From the NCBI GenBank assembly GCA_016845305.1, contig JAERSW010000041.1:1-64000 (forward strand): DNA of 64,000 nucleotides, in the 5' to 3' direction. Under the pieces are notes generated by a model. It had not been told where the DNA came from. It was given only the letters and a program-made list of their open reading frames with translations, and searched no databases. Source of the stretch: Acidimicrobiales bacterium. Its GTDB lineage: Bacteria; Actinomycetota; Acidimicrobiia; Acidimicrobiales; MedAcidi-G1. The translations under genes and the position numbers were made by a program. Shown in pieces: positions 13,284 through 24,349 of the stretch; within the stretch, counting starts at the first letter, position 1, and every line of letters begins with the position of its first letter.

Positions 13284-15371
13284 ATGGCGAAGCGACACCC
13301 CCTCGAGAAGACCCGCAACATCGGGATCATGGCCCACATCGACGCGGGCAAGACCACGACGACGGAGCGGATCCTCTACTACACCGGCGTCAACTACAAG
13401 ATCGGCGAGGTCCACGACGGCGCCGCCACCATGGACTGGATGGAGCAGGAGCAGGAGCGGGGGATCACCATCACCTCGGCGGCCACCAGCTGCTTCTGGA
13501 ACGACCACCGGATCAACATCATCGACACCCCGGGCCACGTCGACTTCACCGTCGAGGTGGAGCGTTCGCTGCGCGTGCTCGACGGTGCGGTCGCCGTGTT
13601 CGACGGCGTGGCCGGCGTGGAGCCCCAGACCGAGACGGTGTGGCGCCAGGCCGACAAGTACAACGTGCCCCGCATGTGCTTCATCAACAAGATGGACCGC
13701 ACGGGCGCCGACTTCTACTACGTGCTGGGCACCATCCGCGAGCGCCTCGGCTGCAAGGCGGCGGTCCTGCAGCTGCCCGTGGGCGCCGAGTCCGACTTCG
13801 CCGGCATCATCGACCTGGTCGAGATGAACGCCCTCATCTGGCAGGGCGAGGACCTGGGCGCCTCGTGGGACGTCGTGGACATCCCCGAGGACCTGGTGGA
13901 CACCGCCGAGGAGTACCGGGCCGAGCTGATCGACGTGCTGTCCGAGTTCGACGAGAACATCCTCGAGAAGTTCGTCGGCGAGGAGGAGATCACCGCCGAG
14001 GACGTCCGGAACGCCGTGCGGACCGGGACCCTGGCCGGCGACTGCGTGCCGATCCTCACCGGCACCGCCTTCAAGAACAAGGGCGTGCAGCCGCTGCTGG
14101 ACGCCGTGGTCGAGTACCTGCCCTCGCCCATCGACCTCCCTCCGGTGGAGGGCGTGCACCCCCGTTCGGGCGACGCCCTGGAGCGCGACGCCGAGGACTC
14201 GGCGCCGTTCGCCGCCCTGGCCTTCAAGATCATGACCGACCCCCACGTCGGCAAGCTCACCTACTTCCGGGCTTACAGCGGCGTGCTGGACAAGGGCTCG
14301 GCGGTGCTCAACAGCCGCACCGAGAACAAGGAGCGGATCGGGCGCATCCTGGAGATGCACGCCAACGACCGCGAGGACCGCGACGACGTCCGCACCGGCG
14401 ACATCGTGGCCGGCATCGGCCTCAAGAACACCCGGACCGGCGACACCCTGTGCGACCCGGACCATCCGATCGTGCTCGAGCAGCTCGAGTTCCCGGAGCC
14501 GGTGATCCACGTGGCCGTGGAGCCCCGCTCCAAGGCCGACCAGGACAAGATGGGCAAGGCGCTGGGCGCGCTGGCCGAGGAGGACCCGACCTTCACCGTC
14601 CGCAGCGACGAGGAGACCGGGCAGACCATCATCGGCGGCATGGGCGAGTTGCACCTCGAGGTGCTGGTCGACCGCATGCTCCGCGAGTTCCGCGTCGACG
14701 CCAACGTCGGCAAGCCGCAGGTGGCCTACCGCGAGACCATCACCAAGGCGGTCACCGACCACCGGTACACCCACAAGAAGCAGACCGGTGGTTCGGGCCA
14801 GTTCGCCGAGATCGTGGCCAGCCTGGAGCCGTTCACCGACGAGGAGGACACCTACCTCTTCGAGGACAACGTCACCGGTGGCCGCATCCCCAAGGAGTAC
14901 ATCCCGTCGGTGGACGCCGGCGTGCAGCTGGCCACCACCAACGGCCCGCTGGCCGGCTACCAGGTCCTCGGGATCAAGGTGGCCCTGAACGACGGCAAGT
15001 CCCACGACGTGGACTCGTCGGAGATGGCCTTCAAGATCGCCGCCCAGGCGTGGTTCCGGGAGGCCATGCGGATGGCCAAGCCGGTCCTGCTCGAGCCCGT
15101 GATGTCCGTCGAGGTCGTCACGCCCGAGGAGTACATGGGCGACGTGGTGGGCGACCTGAACTCCCGACGCGGCCGCGTGGGCCAGATGGAGGCCCGTGGG
15201 GCCAACCAGGTGGTCAGCGCTCAGGTGCCGCTGTCGGAGATGTTCGGTTACGCTACCGACCTGCGTTCGCGCACCCAGGGACGCGCGACCTACACCATGC
15301 AGTTCGACTCGTACCAGCAGACGCCCGCGTCGGTGCAGGAGGAGATCACCCGCCGGATCCACGGCGAGTGA
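13284..15371 (+). CDS. fusA: Elongation factor G
   Basis: EF-G is the GTPase that drives ribosomal translocation and, with RRF, recycling. The 695 residues are typical. GTP-binding motifs are in order: [15 protein letters not shown] (G1), [10 protein letters not shown] (G2), [16 protein letters not shown] (G3) and NKMDR (G4), followed by domains II-V, with [15 protein letters not shown] in domain III. It is the third gene of the str operon; tuf begins 101 bases later. Confidence 0.98.
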   Translation: MAKRHPLEKTRNIGIMAHIDAGKTTTTERILYYTGVNYKIGEVHDGAATMDWMEQEQERGITITSAATSCFWNDHRINIIDTPGHVDFTVEVERSLRVLDGAVAVFDGVAGVEPQTETVWRQADKYNVPRMCFINKMDRTGADFYYVLGTIRERLGCKAAVLQLPVGAESDFAGIIDLVEMNALIWQGEDLGASWDVVDIPEDLVDTAEEYRAELIDVLSEFDENILEKFVGEEEITAEDVRNAVRTGTLAGDCVPILTGTAFKNKGVQPLLDAVVEYLPSPIDLPPVEGVHPRSGDALERDAEDSAPFAALAFKIMTDPHVGKLTYFRAYSGVLDKGSAVLNSRTENKERIGRILEMHANDREDRDDVRTGDIVAGIGLKNTRTGDTLCDPDHPIVLEQLEFPEPVIHVAVEPRSKADQDKMGKALGALAEEDPTFTVRSDEETGQTIIGGMGELHLEVLVDRMLREFRVDANVGKPQVAYRETITKAVTDHRYTHKKQTGGSGQFAEIVASLEPFTDEEDTYLFEDNVTGGRIPKEYIPSVDAGVQLATTNGPLAGYQVLGIKVALNDGKSHDVDSSEMAFKIAAQAWFREAMRMAKPVLLEPVMSVEVVTPEEYMGDVVGDLNSRRGRVGQMEARGANQVVSAQVPLSEMFGYATDLRSRTQGRATYTMQFDSYQQTPASVQEEITRRIHGE

Positions 15372-15472
15372 CCGGCGGGGACCCGGTCCCGGGCCCCCGA
15401 ACGACGAGTCCCAGAGCAAGTCTCAGAAAACAAGTCTCCAGTACAGAGAGAAACCGAGGAAGAAGAAGCGAC

Positions 15473-16663
15473 ATGGCCAAGGCCCAGTTCGAGCGCACCA
15501 AGCCCCACGTGAACGTGGGGACCATGGGTCACATCGACCACGGGAAGACGACCCTCACCGCGGCGATCACCAAGGTCCTGTCGGACCGTGACCCGAACTC
15601 CACCTCCTTCACGGAGTTCGAGAACATCGACAAGGCTCCCGAGGAGCGGGAGCGCGGCATCACGATCAACGTGAGCCACGTCGAGTACGAGACCCCCAAC
15701 CGGCACTACGCCCACGTCGACATGCCGGGCCACGCCGACTACATCAAGAACATGATCACCGGTGCCGCCCAGGTGGACGGCGCCATCCTGGTCGTGTCGG
15801 CCGCCGACGGCCCGATGCCCCAGACCCGTGAGCACGTGCTCCTGGCCCGCCAGGTCGGCGTGCCGAAGATCATCGTGGCGCTGAACAAGTGCGACATGGT
15901 CGACGACGAGGAGTTGCTCGAGCTGGTCGAGATGGAGGTGCGCGAGCTCCTCGACGAGTACGACTTCCCCGGTGACGACACCCCGGTCGTGCGGGTCTCG
16001 GCGCTCCAGGCCCTCGAGGGCGACGAGTCGGCCGGCGACCAGATCGTCGACCTGATGAGCCAGGTCGACGAGTACATCCCGCAGCCCGAGCGCGACGTCG
16101 ACAAGCCCTTCCTGATGCCGATCGAGGACGTGTTCTCGATCACCGGACGCGGCACCGTGGTGACCGGTCGTGTCGAGCAGGGCGTCGTCAACACCGGCGA
16201 CAGCATCGAGATCATCGGTATCAAGGACACCCAGACCACGACCTGCACCGGCGTGGAGATGTTCCGCAAGCTGCTCGACCAGGGCGAGGCCGGCGACAAC
16301 ATCGGCGCCCTGCTGCGCGGCATCGACAAGGAGGAGGTCCAGCGTGGCCAGGTCCTGGCCAAGCCGGGCTCGATCACGCCGCACACCAACTTCGAGGCCG
16401 AGGTCTACGTGCTGACCAAGGAGGAGGGTGGCCGTCACAAGCCGTTCTTCTCGAACTACCGGCCGCAGTTCTACTTCCGGACCACCGACGTGACCGGCAT
16501 GATCGAGTTGCCCGAGGGCACCGAGATGTGCATGCCCGGCGACAACACGACCATGACCGTCGAGCTCATCGCTCCGATCGCCATGGACGAGGGCCTGCGG
16601 TTCGCCATCCGTGAGGGTGGCCGCACCGTGGGTGCCGGCGCCGTCACCAAGATCCTCAAGTAG
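15473..16663 (+). CDS. tuf: Elongation factor Tu
   Basis: EF-Tu delivers aminoacyl-tRNA to the ribosome. It is 396 residues from the ATG at 15473, which follows a purine-rich GAGGAAGAAGAAG stretch. Motifs: [44 protein letters not shown] (Met where Cys is usual) and [19 protein letters not shown]. Domains II and III are complete, ending [11 protein letters not shown]. The short leader contains AAGTCTC twice. rpsJ follows 14 bases later. Confidence 0.98.
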   Translation: MAKAQFERTKPHVNVGTMGHIDHGKTTLTAAITKVLSDRDPNSTSFTEFENIDKAPEERERGITINVSHVEYETPNRHYAHVDMPGHADYIKNMITGAAQVDGAILVVSAADGPMPQTREHVLLARQVGVPKIIVALNKCDMVDDEELLELVEMEVRELLDEYDFPGDDTPVVRVSALQALEGDESAGDQIVDLMSQVDEYIPQPERDVDKPFLMPIEDVFSITGRGTVVTGRVEQGVVNTGDSIEIIGIKDTQTTTCTGVEMFRKLLDQGEAGDNIGALLRGIDKEEVQRGQVLAKPGSITPHTNFEAEVYVLTKEEGGRHKPFFSNYRPQFYFRTTDVTGMIELPEGTEMCMPGDNTTMTVELIAPIAMDEGLRFAIREGGRTVGAGAVTKILK

Positions 16664-16677
16664 GCAGGACGTCACCG

Positions 16678-16998
16678 ATGCCTGCTGGGCAGAAGATCCG
16701 CATCCGCCTCAAGGCCTACGACCACGAGGTCATCGACCAGTCGACGAAGAAGATCGTCGAGACGGCTCGACGGACCCAGGCGGACCTGCGGGGTCCCGTG
16801 CCGCTGCCGACCGAGAAGCACCGCTACACGGTCATCCGCGGTCCGTTCAAGGACAAGGACTCCCGGGAGCACTTCGAGATGCGCATCCACAAGCGCCTGC
16901 TCGACATCCTGGATCCCTCGCCCAAGACGGTCGACTCGCTGCAGCGCCTGGACCTTCCGGCCGGCGTCGACATCGAGATCAAGATCCAGCAGGTCTGA
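16678..16998 (+). CDS. rpsJ: 30S ribosomal protein S10
   Basis: S10 is a 30S head protein that also pairs with NusB in antitermination. It is 106 residues, opening [20 protein letters not shown] and carrying the conserved loop [20 protein letters not shown]. Normally S10 is the first gene of its own operon, directly before rplC. Here it is attached to the end of the str operon, followed by a perfect terminator and then a reverse-strand gene, so it is cut off from rplC. Confidence 0.97.
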   Translation: MPAGQKIRIRLKAYDHEVIDQSTKKIVETARRTQADLRGPVPLPTEKHRYTVIRGPFKDKDSREHFEMRIHKRLLDILDPSPKTVDSLQRLDLPAGVDIEIKIQQV

Positions 16999-17031
16999 GG
17001 CCTCCCGGGCCTCGGGTCCGGACGAACGAGT

Positions 17032-17067
17032 GCGGAAGCGCCCCTCGAGGGGCGCTTCCGCCGTTTT
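17032..17067 (+). terminator. Intrinsic terminator after rpsJ
   Basis: A perfect 13-bp stem (17032-17044 with 17049-17061), TCGA loop, then CGTTTT. It lies between the convergent genes rpsJ and the AI-2E-family gene, whose stop codon overlaps its last base. The T run is on the plus strand, so it mainly serves the str-rpsJ transcript. Confidence 0.9.
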
Positions 17068-18224
17068 CAGGCCGGGTCGCCGGCGGGGTCGTCCTTGGGG
17101 GTCGCTGCCGGGGCTCGGTCGCCGTGGCCGCGGCGGAGGCTGGAGGCCTCCTGGAGGTGCTCGGCCACCTCGTGCCGCTCGGCCTCCGCGGCGATGACCG
17201 CCTGGATGGTGGCCGCGGCGGGCAGGGCCAGCAGGGCGCCGACCACGCCGAGGACGGCCGATCCGGCGATGACCGCCCCGAAGGCCACGGCCACGTGGAG
17301 CTGCATGGTGTGGGCGGTGACCCGGGGGGCGAACAGGTAGTTCTCGACCTGCTGGTACACGGCGATGACCACGACCACCCACAGGCCGTCGGCCGGTTCG
17401 CCGAGCAGGGCGATGACGAGCGGCAGGGCGCCGGCGATGAAGGTGCCGACGACGGGCACGAACTGGGACATGATCCCGACCCACAGGGCCAGGGCGAGCG
17501 CCGACGGGAGGCCGATCACCTCGAAGGCCCCCCAGTGCAGCAGCGACGAGACGAGGGCCAGGACGCTCCTCGACAGGATGTAGCCGCCGGTCTTCTCGAT
17601 GGCCAGGTCCCAGACCTCCAACACGTGGCGCTGGTGCTTCTCGGCCACGAACGAGCAGACCAGGCGACGCAGCTTGGGGCCCTCGGCCACCAGGTAGAAG
17701 GTGAACAGCCCCACGGTGAACAGCTGGAAGAGCACGTTGACGACCGTGGTCCCGAACCGGGCCAGGTCGTCGGCCACGTCGCCCAGCCAACCGGCCAGTG
17801 CCCCCGTGTCGTAGTCGGCCCGGAGGTCGGCGGTCGCGTTCTCGATGCCGAAGGCGTCCTCCAGCCACTCGTCCACGTCGGACAGGTAGGCGGGCACGTT
17901 CTCGCTGAACTCGGTCACCTGGTCGGCCAGCAGGCTGCCCACCTGGACGCCGAAGCCCCCGAGGGCGCTGACGAGGCCGACCATGACCAGCGCGGTGCCC
18001 AGCCCCCGGCGGACGCCCAGGCGTTCGAGGCGGTTGACGGCCGGCTCGAGGGCGAACGACAGGAAGAACGACACCAGGAGGACCATCAGGAGCGGGCGCA
18101 GCGACTCCAGCACGCCCCGCAGGTAGTACATGGCGGCCAGGCCGCCCAGCAGGGCGAGGATGGCCCGGCGGGCCCACGGTGGGAGGTGCCGGTCGACGGC
18201 GCTCGTGGTGGCCGGTTCGGTCAC
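17067..18224 (-). CDS. AI-2E family transporter (PF01594-type membrane protein)
   Basis: A polytopic membrane protein of about 385 residues of the AI-2E/YdiK/PerM family, whose members act as exporters or cation:proton antiporters; the substrate cannot be read from the sequence. Visible: hydrophobic helices near the N-terminus (AILALLGGLAAMYYL, LLMVLLVSFFLSFALEPAVN), a soluble middle segment, and the C-terminal cluster with GIMSQFVPVVGTFIAGALPL and VYQQVENYLFAPRVT typical of the family. I choose the GTG at 18224; the frame continues upstream but becomes Arg/Pro-rich noise. The gene lies between rpsJ and rplC, on the opposite strand, where no gene is normally found. Confidence 0.85.
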   Translation of the reverse strand: MTEPATTSAVDRHLPPWARRAILALLGGLAAMYYLRGVLESLRPLLMVLLVSFFLSFALEPAVNRLERLGVRRGLGTALVMVGLVSALGGFGVQVGSLLADQVTEFSENVPAYLSDVDEWLEDAFGIENATADLRADYDTGALAGWLGDVADDLARFGTTVVNVLFQLFTVGLFTFYLVAEGPKLRRLVCSFVAEKHQRHVLEVWDLAIEKTGGYILSRSVLALVSSLLHWGAFEVIGLPSALALALWVGIMSQFVPVVGTFIAGALPLVIALLGEPADGLWVVVVIAVYQQVENYLFAPRVTAHTMQLHVAVAFGAVIAGSAVLGVVGALLALPAAATIQAVIAAEAERHEVAEHLQEASSLRRGHGDRAPAATPKDDPAGDPA

Positions 18225-18372
18225 GGTTCCTGGGTTGCTCCGGAGGTGTCGGTGGCGCCGAGATCGTTGGAATGACGGGGATCTCGGCCCTCGGTGCGAC
18301 GCTAGTGTTCGTTTCCCCGTCGCCCGGGGATGCCCGGGCGGCCCGCCGTGGCCCATCGGTCCGGCGGCCTGC

Positions 18373-18414
18373 CTCCGGAAGGTGGCCTCCGGCAGGTGGC
18401 CTTTGGCGGGTGGC
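18373..18414. repeat. Three tandem 14-bp repeats
   Basis: CTCCGGAAGGTGGC, CTCCGGCAGGTGGC and CTTTGGCGGGTGGC follow one another directly in the 458-base gap between the AI-2E-family gene and rplC. They lie just upstream of the predicted rplC promoter and could be a regulator site or simple slippage. Apart from these and the promoter, the gap holds nothing I can identify. Confidence 0.7.
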
Positions 18415-18446
18415 GCGCGCCACACGGATGGCCGGAACGGCGCCGG

Positions 18447-18475
18447 TTGTGGCCGCCGACGGGCCGCCGTATCGT
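18447..18475 (+). promoter_or_regulatory. Promoter of the rplC-led S10 operon
   Basis: TTGTGG (18447-18452) and TATCGT (18470-18475) with 17-base spacing. The predicted start near 18482 gives a leader of about 200 bases before rplC, long enough for an L4-type autoregulatory structure, though none was recognised. Confidence 0.6.
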
Positions 18476-18682
18476 TGTCCCCTGCGATTCGGGCAGACCC
18501 CCGCTGGTCGGCCCGCTTCGCGAACTGACGTCCGTGAAGGCGCCGGGCCCCGTGGGCCGGGTGAACCGCACGGCACAACCGAATCACTGCTCCGCCGGGC
18601 CCTGCCCGTGCGGAGCGTTCGCGTGAAGGGCCCACCAGGGGCCGCCCGCCGGCAGTCACCGGCGCCAGTCGCAGGAGCCATC

Positions 18683-19321
18683 ATGGCCAACAAGGCAATC
18701 GTCGGCGAGAAGGTCGGCATGACACAGGTGTGGGACGAGGACAACCGCGTCCTCCCCGTCACCGTGTTGCGCATCCGACCGAACCGCGTCGTCCAGGTCA
18801 AGACCACGGAGCGGGACGGGTACTCCGCCCTCCAGGTCACCGTCGGCCGCAAGGACGCCGACAAGCTCACCCGCCCCGAGGCCGGCCACTTCGCCGCCGG
18901 CGGCGTCGAGGCCGGCGAGCGCCTCGTCGAGCTCCGCCTCGACGACGTGGACGGCTACGAGGTCGGCCAGGAGATCACCGTCGAGTCCCTCGCCGAGCAG
19001 GCCCGGGTCGACGTCACCTCGGTCAGCAAGGGCAAGGGCTTCGCCGGCGCCATGAAGCGCCACGGATTCTCCGGCCAGCGGGCCTCGCACGGCGCCCACA
19101 AGGTGCACCGCAAGCCGGGCGCCGTCGGCCAGTGCGCCACCCCGTCCCGCGTCTTCAAGGGCAAGCGCCTGCCGGGCCGCATGGGCAACCGCAGGACCAC
19201 GATGCTGAACCTCGAGGTCGTGCAGGCCGACGCCGAGCGCGAGCTGCTGCTCGTCCGGGGCTCGGTCCCCGGCCCCCGTGGCGCCACCGTCCTCATCCGC
19301 GACGCCGTGAAGGGAGGCTGA
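18683..19321 (+). CDS. rplC: 50S ribosomal protein L3
   Basis: L3 is an early assembly protein near the peptidyl-transferase centre. The ATG at 18683 follows CAGGAG by 6 bases and gives 212 residues starting MANKAIVGEKVGMTQVW. The frame is open upstream without L3 similarity. The conserved GFAGAMKRHGFSGQRASHG loop is present. It is the first gene of the operon here because rpsJ has been separated from it. L4 starts 2 bases after the stop. Confidence 0.96.
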   Translation: MANKAIVGEKVGMTQVWDEDNRVLPVTVLRIRPNRVVQVKTTERDGYSALQVTVGRKDADKLTRPEAGHFAAGGVEAGERLVELRLDDVDGYEVGQEITVESLAEQARVDVTSVSKGKGFAGAMKRHGFSGQRASHGAHKVHRKPGAVGQCATPSRVFKGKRLPGRMGNRRTTMLNLEVVQADAERELLLVRGSVPGPRGATVLIRDAVKGG

Positions 19322-19323
19322 CG

Positions 19324-20004
19324 ATGCCGAAGATCGACGTCCGCAGCCGGACCGGCGCCGCCGCCGGGTCCGTCGACCTCGACGAGGCCACGTTCGGCAT
19401 CGAGCCGAACACCGCGGTGATGCACCAGGTCGTGACCGCCCAGCTGGCCGCCCGTCGTGCCGGCACCCAGAGCACGCTGACCCGGGCCGAGGTCCGGGGT
19501 GGCGGTGCCAAGCCGTGGCGCCAGAAGGGCACCGGCCGGGCCCGCCAGGGATCCATCCGCTCGCCGCAGTGGCGTGGCGGCGGCGTGGCCCTCGGCCCGA
19601 AGCCCCGCAGCTACGCCCAGAAGACCCCCAAGAAGATGGTCAGCCTCGCCCTGCGCTCCGCGCTGAGCGACCGGGCCGCCGAGGGGAAGGTCGTCGTGGT
19701 TGACGACTGGTCGTTCGAGGCGCCCCGCACGAAGGACGCCGTGGCCGCCCTGGGCGCCCTCGGCGTGGACGGGCGGGCCGTGGTCGTCGCCGAGCGGGAC
19801 GACGTGAACACCTGGAAGAGCTTCGCCAACCTGTCCCAGGTCCACGTGCTGTCGCCCGGCGAGCTGAACGCCTACGACGTGCTGGTGGCCGACTGGGTGG
19901 TCTTCACCACGGCCACCCTGCCCACCGCCCCGGCCCCGAAGGCGGCCGCCGCTCCGGCGCCCGCCCCGGTGGTCGCCGACGACGAAGCGGGAGAAGAAGA
20001 GTGA
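19324..20004 (+). CDS. rplD: 50S ribosomal protein L4
   Basis: L4 lines the peptide exit tunnel through its extended loop and in many bacteria autoregulates the S10 operon. It is 226 residues; the loop motif GGGAKPWRQKGTGRARQGS is intact. The C-terminus carries an additional Ala/Pro stretch ending in acidic residues (DDEAGEEE). The stop overlaps the rplW GTG by four bases. Confidence 0.96.
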   Translation: MPKIDVRSRTGAAAGSVDLDEATFGIEPNTAVMHQVVTAQLAARRAGTQSTLTRAEVRGGGAKPWRQKGTGRARQGSIRSPQWRGGGVALGPKPRSYAQKTPKKMVSLALRSALSDRAAEGKVVVVDDWSFEAPRTKDAVAALGALGVDGRAVVVAERDDVNTWKSFANLSQVHVLSPGELNAYDVLVADWVVFTTATLPTAPAPKAAAAPAPAPVVADDEAGEEE

Positions 20005-20291
20005 AGGACCTGCGCGACGTCATCGTGAAGCCGGTCGTGTCGGAGAAGTCCTACGCCCTGCTCGAGGAGAACGTCTACACCTTCGAGGTCGCCAAGGCGG
20101 CCTCCAAGCACGAGATCCGCGACGCGGTCGAGTCGATCTTCGACGTGACCGTGCTCAAGGTGAACACCCTGAACCGCGACGGCAAGCGCAAGCGCAACCG
20201 GCGCCTGCCGACCTACGGCAAGCGCCCGGACGTCAAGCGGGCCTACGTCACCCTCGTCGAGGGTGACTCGATCGAGTTGTTCGAGGTCTAG
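20001..20291 (+). CDS. rplW: 50S ribosomal protein L23
   Basis: L23 sits at the tunnel exit and docks trigger factor and SRP. It is 96 residues from a GTG that overlaps the rplD stop (GTGA). The sequence has the family core [19 protein letters not shown] and the basic loop [19 protein letters not shown]. It lies in the standard order rplD-rplW-rplB. Confidence 0.96.
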   Translation: MKDLRDVIVKPVVSEKSYALLEENVYTFEVAKAASKHEIRDAVESIFDVTVLKVNTLNRDGKRKRNRRLPTYGKRPDVKRAYVTLVEGDSIELFEV

Positions 20292-20295
20292 GAAC

Positions 20296-21132
20296 ATGCC
20301 GCAGCGCAAGCGCAAGCCGACCAGTCCCGGCCGCCGGTTCCAGACCGTCGCCGACTTCTCGGACATCACCAAGACCGTCCCCGAGCGGTCGCTGACCGAG
20401 GCCAAGTCGAGCACCGGTGGCCGCAACAACTACGGCCGCAAGACGGCCCGCCACCGTGGTGGCGGCCACAAGCGCCAGTACCGGGTCATCGACTTCCGTC
20501 GGAACAAGGACGGCGTGCCGGCCAAGGTCGCCGCCGTCGAGTACGACCCGAACCGCAGCTGCCGGATCCTGCTGCTCCACTACCACGACGGCGAGAAGCG
20601 CTACATCCTGGCGCCGAAGGGCGTCGAGGTCGGCGAGACGCTGCAGTCCGGCCAGGGCAGCGAGATCAAGGCCGGCAACGCCCTGCCGCTGCGCTACATC
20701 CCGGTCGGTACGACCATCCACAACGTCGAGCTGCAGCCGGGCGGCGGCGGCAAGATGGCTCGCAGCGCCGGCTCCAGCGTGCAGCTGGTGGCCAAGGAGG
20801 GCGACTTCGCCACCCTGCGCCTGCCCAGCACCGAGATGCGCCGGGTGCGCATCGACTGCCGGGCCACCGTCGGCGAGGTCGGCAACCAGGAGCACGAGCT
20901 CACCAAGATCGGCAAGGCCGGTCGCAACCGCTGGAAGGGCGTCCGCCCGCAGACCCGCGGCGTGGCCATGAACCCGGTCGACCATCCGCTGGGTGGTGGC
21001 GAGGGCAAGTCGTCGGGTGGTCGCCACCCGGTGTCGCCGTGGGGCAAGCCCGAGGGGCGGACCCGCCAGCGCAACAAGCAGTCCGACAAGTTGATCGTGC
21101 GTCGCCGTCGTCGGCGCGGGTCGCGGAGGTAA
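20296..21132 (+). CDS. rplB: 50S ribosomal protein L2
   Basis: L2 is required for subunit association and peptidyl-transferase activity. I take the ATG at 20296 (278 residues, [17 protein letters not shown]), 4 bases after rplW. The C-terminal signature [20 protein letters not shown], containing the essential His region, is intact, and the protein ends in a basic run. rpsS begins 6 bases later. Confidence 0.96.
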   Translation: MPQRKRKPTSPGRRFQTVADFSDITKTVPERSLTEAKSSTGGRNNYGRKTARHRGGGHKRQYRVIDFRRNKDGVPAKVAAVEYDPNRSCRILLLHYHDGEKRYILAPKGVEVGETLQSGQGSEIKAGNALPLRYIPVGTTIHNVELQPGGGGKMARSAGSSVQLVAKEGDFATLRLPSTEMRRVRIDCRATVGEVGNQEHELTKIGKAGRNRWKGVRPQTRGVAMNPVDHPLGGGEGKSSGGRHPVSPWGKPEGRTRQRNKQSDKLIVRRRRRRGSRR

Positions 21133-21138
21133 TCGGCG

Positions 21139-21416
21139 ATGCCGAGGAGTCTCAAGAAGGGTCCGTTCGTGGACGACCACCTGCTCAAGAAGGTGGACGT
21201 GCTGAACGAGTCCGGCGAGAAGAAGGTCATCCGGACGTGGTCCCGTCGGTCCACGATCGTGCCCGACATGGTCGGCCACACGATCGGCGTGCACGACGGC
21301 CGCAAGCACGTCCCGGTGTACGTCACCGAGTCGATGGTCGGCCACAAGCTGGGCGAGTTCGCCCCCACCCGGACCTTCCGGCACCACGCCGGCCAGGAGA
21401 AGGGCGGGCGTCGCTG

Positions 21417-21417
<1 letters not shown>
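21139..21417 (+). CDS. rpsS: 30S ribosomal protein S19
   Basis: S19 is a 30S head protein contacting the A-site finger. The 92 residues are standard, from [18 protein letters not shown] to the conserved [16 protein letters not shown]. Its stop overlaps the rplV ATG (TGATG), indicating coupled translation. Confidence 0.97.
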
Positions 21418-22117
<700 letters not shown>

Positions 22118-22118
<1 letters not shown>

Positions 22119-23050
22119 TGGGCCAGAAGGTCAATCCGTACGGCTTCCGCCTGGGGATCACCACCGACTGGAAGTCGCGGTGGTTCGCCAGCCGGCAGAA
22201 GTACGCCGACAACCTCGTCGAGGACTGGGAGGTCCGCGACTACCTGATGACCGAGCTGCCGCACGCCGCGATCAGCCGGGTCGAGCTGGAGCGCACCGGC
22301 GACAAGCTGCGGGTCGACGTCCACACGGCCCGTCCGGGCATCGTCATCGGCCGCAAGGGTTCCGAGGCCGACCGCCTGCGGGCCGGCCTGGGCAGGATCA
22401 CCGGCAACCACACGGTCACCCTGAACATCCAGGAGATCAAGGAGCCGGAGCTGGACGCCGCCCTGATCGCCCAGGGCGTGGCCGACCAGCTGGCCGGCCG
22501 GGTGGCCTTCCGTCGGGCCATGAAGCGGGCCGTCCAGAACGCCCAGAAGGCCGGCGCGCTGGGCATCCGGGTCCAGTGCTCGGGCCGCCTGGGTGGCGCC
22601 GAGATGTCCCGCACCGAGTGGTACCGCGAGGGTCGGGTCCCGCTGCACACGCTGCGGGCCGACATCGACTACGGCTTCCGCGAGGCCCGCACCACGTACG
22701 GCCGCATCGGCGTGAAGGTGTGGATCTACAAGGGCGACATCCTCCCCTACAAGAGCGTGCTCGAGGACAAGATCACCAAGGAGGCCGCCATGGCCGCCGG
22801 TGAGACCTCCGGGCAGAACAAGCCGCGGACCGTCGTGTCGTCGGCCGCGGCCCGCCGCCGCACCGAGGCCGCCGAGACGGCCGAGGCCACCCCCGAGGCC
22901 GCCCCGGAGTCCACGGAGGCCGAGCCGGCGCCGCTGGTCAAGGAGGGCGACGCCGAGTTCGAGAAGCTGCTCGCCGAGGAGGAGGCCATCGAGGCCACCA
23001 CCCGGGACAGCCACGAGACGCCGCACTTCCGCGGTGGGGACGGTGACTGA
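22118..23050 (+). CDS. rpsC: 30S ribosomal protein S3 with acidic tail
   Basis: S3 forms part of the mRNA entry channel. The body opens [18 protein letters not shown], has the KH-domain loop [17 protein letters not shown] and the C-terminal [15 protein letters not shown]. Total length is 310 residues, longer than the roughly 210-280 usual, because of a C-terminal tail rich in Glu, Ala, Thr and Pro (about 245-310). The start overlaps the rplV stop. Confidence 0.96.
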
Positions 23051-23059
23051 GCCGTGTTG

Positions 23060-23470
23060 ATGCCGAAGAAGGTCCGCCACCGCAAGCACCATCGTGGCCG
23101 GATGAAGGGCGCCTCCAAGGGCCAGACCGAGGTCACCTTCGGTGAGTTCGGGATCCAGGCCCTCGAGCCGGGTTGGATCACCGCCCGCCAGATCGAGGCC
23201 GCCCGTATCGCCATGACCCGCCACATCAAGCGTGGCGGCAAGGTGTGGATCAACGTCTTCCCGGACAAGCCCATCACCGAGAAGCCGGCCGAGACCCGGA
23301 TGGGCTCGGGCAAGGGCAACCCCGAGAAGTGGGTGGCCGTCGTCAAGCCGGGCCGGGTGCTGTTCGAGTTGTCGTACCACGACGCCGAGGTGGCCCGTGC
23401 CGCCCTGGACCGCGCCATCCAGAAGCTGCCCATCAAGGCCCGCTTCGTCGAGCGCGAGGAGGGCTTCTAG
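23060..23470 (+). CDS. rplP: 50S ribosomal protein L16
   Basis: L16 organises the A-site region of the 50S subunit. The ATG at 23060 gives 136 residues beginning [17 protein letters not shown]; a GTG two codons upstream is in frame but adds nothing conserved. The family block [19 protein letters not shown] is intact. It lies between rpsC and rpmC as expected. Confidence 0.95.
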   Translation: MPKKVRHRKHHRGRMKGASKGQTEVTFGEFGIQALEPGWITARQIEAARIAMTRHIKRGGKVWINVFPDKPITEKPAETRMGSGKGNPEKWVAVVKPGRVLFELSYHDAEVARAALDRAIQKLPIKARFVEREEGF

Positions 23471-23472
23471 CC

Positions 23473-23703
23473 ATGGCCAAGAACCAGTCCCTGACCGAGC
23501 TCGGCGACACCGACCTCCTGGAGCGCCTGTCGGGTGCCAAGGAGGAGCTGTTCAACCTCCGGTTCCAGTTGGTCACCGGCCAGCTCGAGAACCATGCCCG
23601 GGTCGGGCAGGTCAAGAAGGACGTGGCCCGCATGCTGACCGAGCTGCGGGCCCGCGAGATCGAGGCCGCGGCGGCTGCCGCCGGCGAGGAGGTGGCCGAC
23701 TGA
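23473..23703 (+). CDS. rpmC: 50S ribosomal protein L29
   Basis: L29 is a small helical protein next to L23 at the tunnel exit. It is 76 residues from the ATG at 23473, two bases after the rplP stop. The typical ELFNLRFQLVTGQLEN segment is present, with a short Ala/Glu-rich C-terminal tail. The stop overlaps the rpsQ ATG. Confidence 0.95.
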   Translation: MAKNQSLTELGDTDLLERLSGAKEELFNLRFQLVTGQLENHARVGQVKKDVARMLTELRAREIEAAAAAAGEEVAD

Positions 23704-23981
23704 TGGCCGAGACGACCGAAGTCACGCCCCGCCCCAACCGCCGCAAGGTGCGTGAGGGCCTCGTGGTGTCCGACGTGCAGGACAAGACGGCCATCGTGGA
23801 GACGGTCGACCGGGTCCGGCACCGTCGCTACGCCAAGACCGTCCAGCGCACCAAGCGCCTCCACGTCCACGACGAGGAGAACCAGCTGAACGTGGGCGAC
23901 CGGGTCCGGGTCCAGGAGACCCGCCCGCTGTCCAAGCTGAAGCGCTGGCGCCTGGTCGAGATCCTCGAGAGGGCGAAGTAA
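23703..23981 (+). CDS. rpsQ: 30S ribosomal protein S17
   Basis: S17 is an early-binding 30S protein with an OB fold. It is 92 residues: [19 protein letters not shown], then [17 protein letters not shown] and the conserved [20 protein letters not shown]. It overlaps both neighbours by one base (TGATG with rpmC, TAATG with rplN). Confidence 0.96.
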   Translation: MAETTEVTPRPNRRKVREGLVVSDVQDKTAIVETVDRVRHRRYAKTVQRTKRLHVHDEENQLNVGDRVRVQETRPLSKLKRWRLVEILERAK

Positions 23982-24349
23982 TGATCCAGCAGGAGACCCG
24001 ACTCCGGGTCGCGGACAACTCGGGCGCCCGCGAGGTGCTCTGCATCAAGGTGCTGGGCGGCTCGAAGCGCCGCTACGCCTCGATCGGCGACGTCTTCACC
24101 GCCACGGTGAAGGACGCCAACCCGGGTGCCGCGGTGAAGAAGGGCGAGGTCGTCAAGTGCGTCGTCGTCCGGACCAAGAAGGAGCGGCGTCGTCCGGACG
24201 GGAGCTACATCCGGTTCGACGAGAACGCCGCCGTGCTCATCAACGACCAGAACCAGCCCCGGGGGACCCGCATCTTCGGCCCCGTCGGGCGCGAACTGCG
24301 GGACCGCAAGTTCATGCGGATCGTCTCGCTGGCTCCGGAGGTGCTCTGA
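23981..24349 (+). CDS. rplN: 50S ribosomal protein L14
   Basis: L14 lies at the subunit interface and contacts L19. The 122 residues are the standard length, beginning [19 protein letters not shown] and including [19 protein letters not shown]. It overlaps rpsQ and rplX by one base each. Confidence 0.97.
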   Translation: MIQQETRLRVADNSGAREVLCIKVLGGSKRRYASIGDVFTATVKDANPGAAVKKGEVVKCVVVRTKKERRRPDGSYIRFDENAAVLINDQNQPRGTRIFGPVGRELRDRKFMRIVSLAPEVL

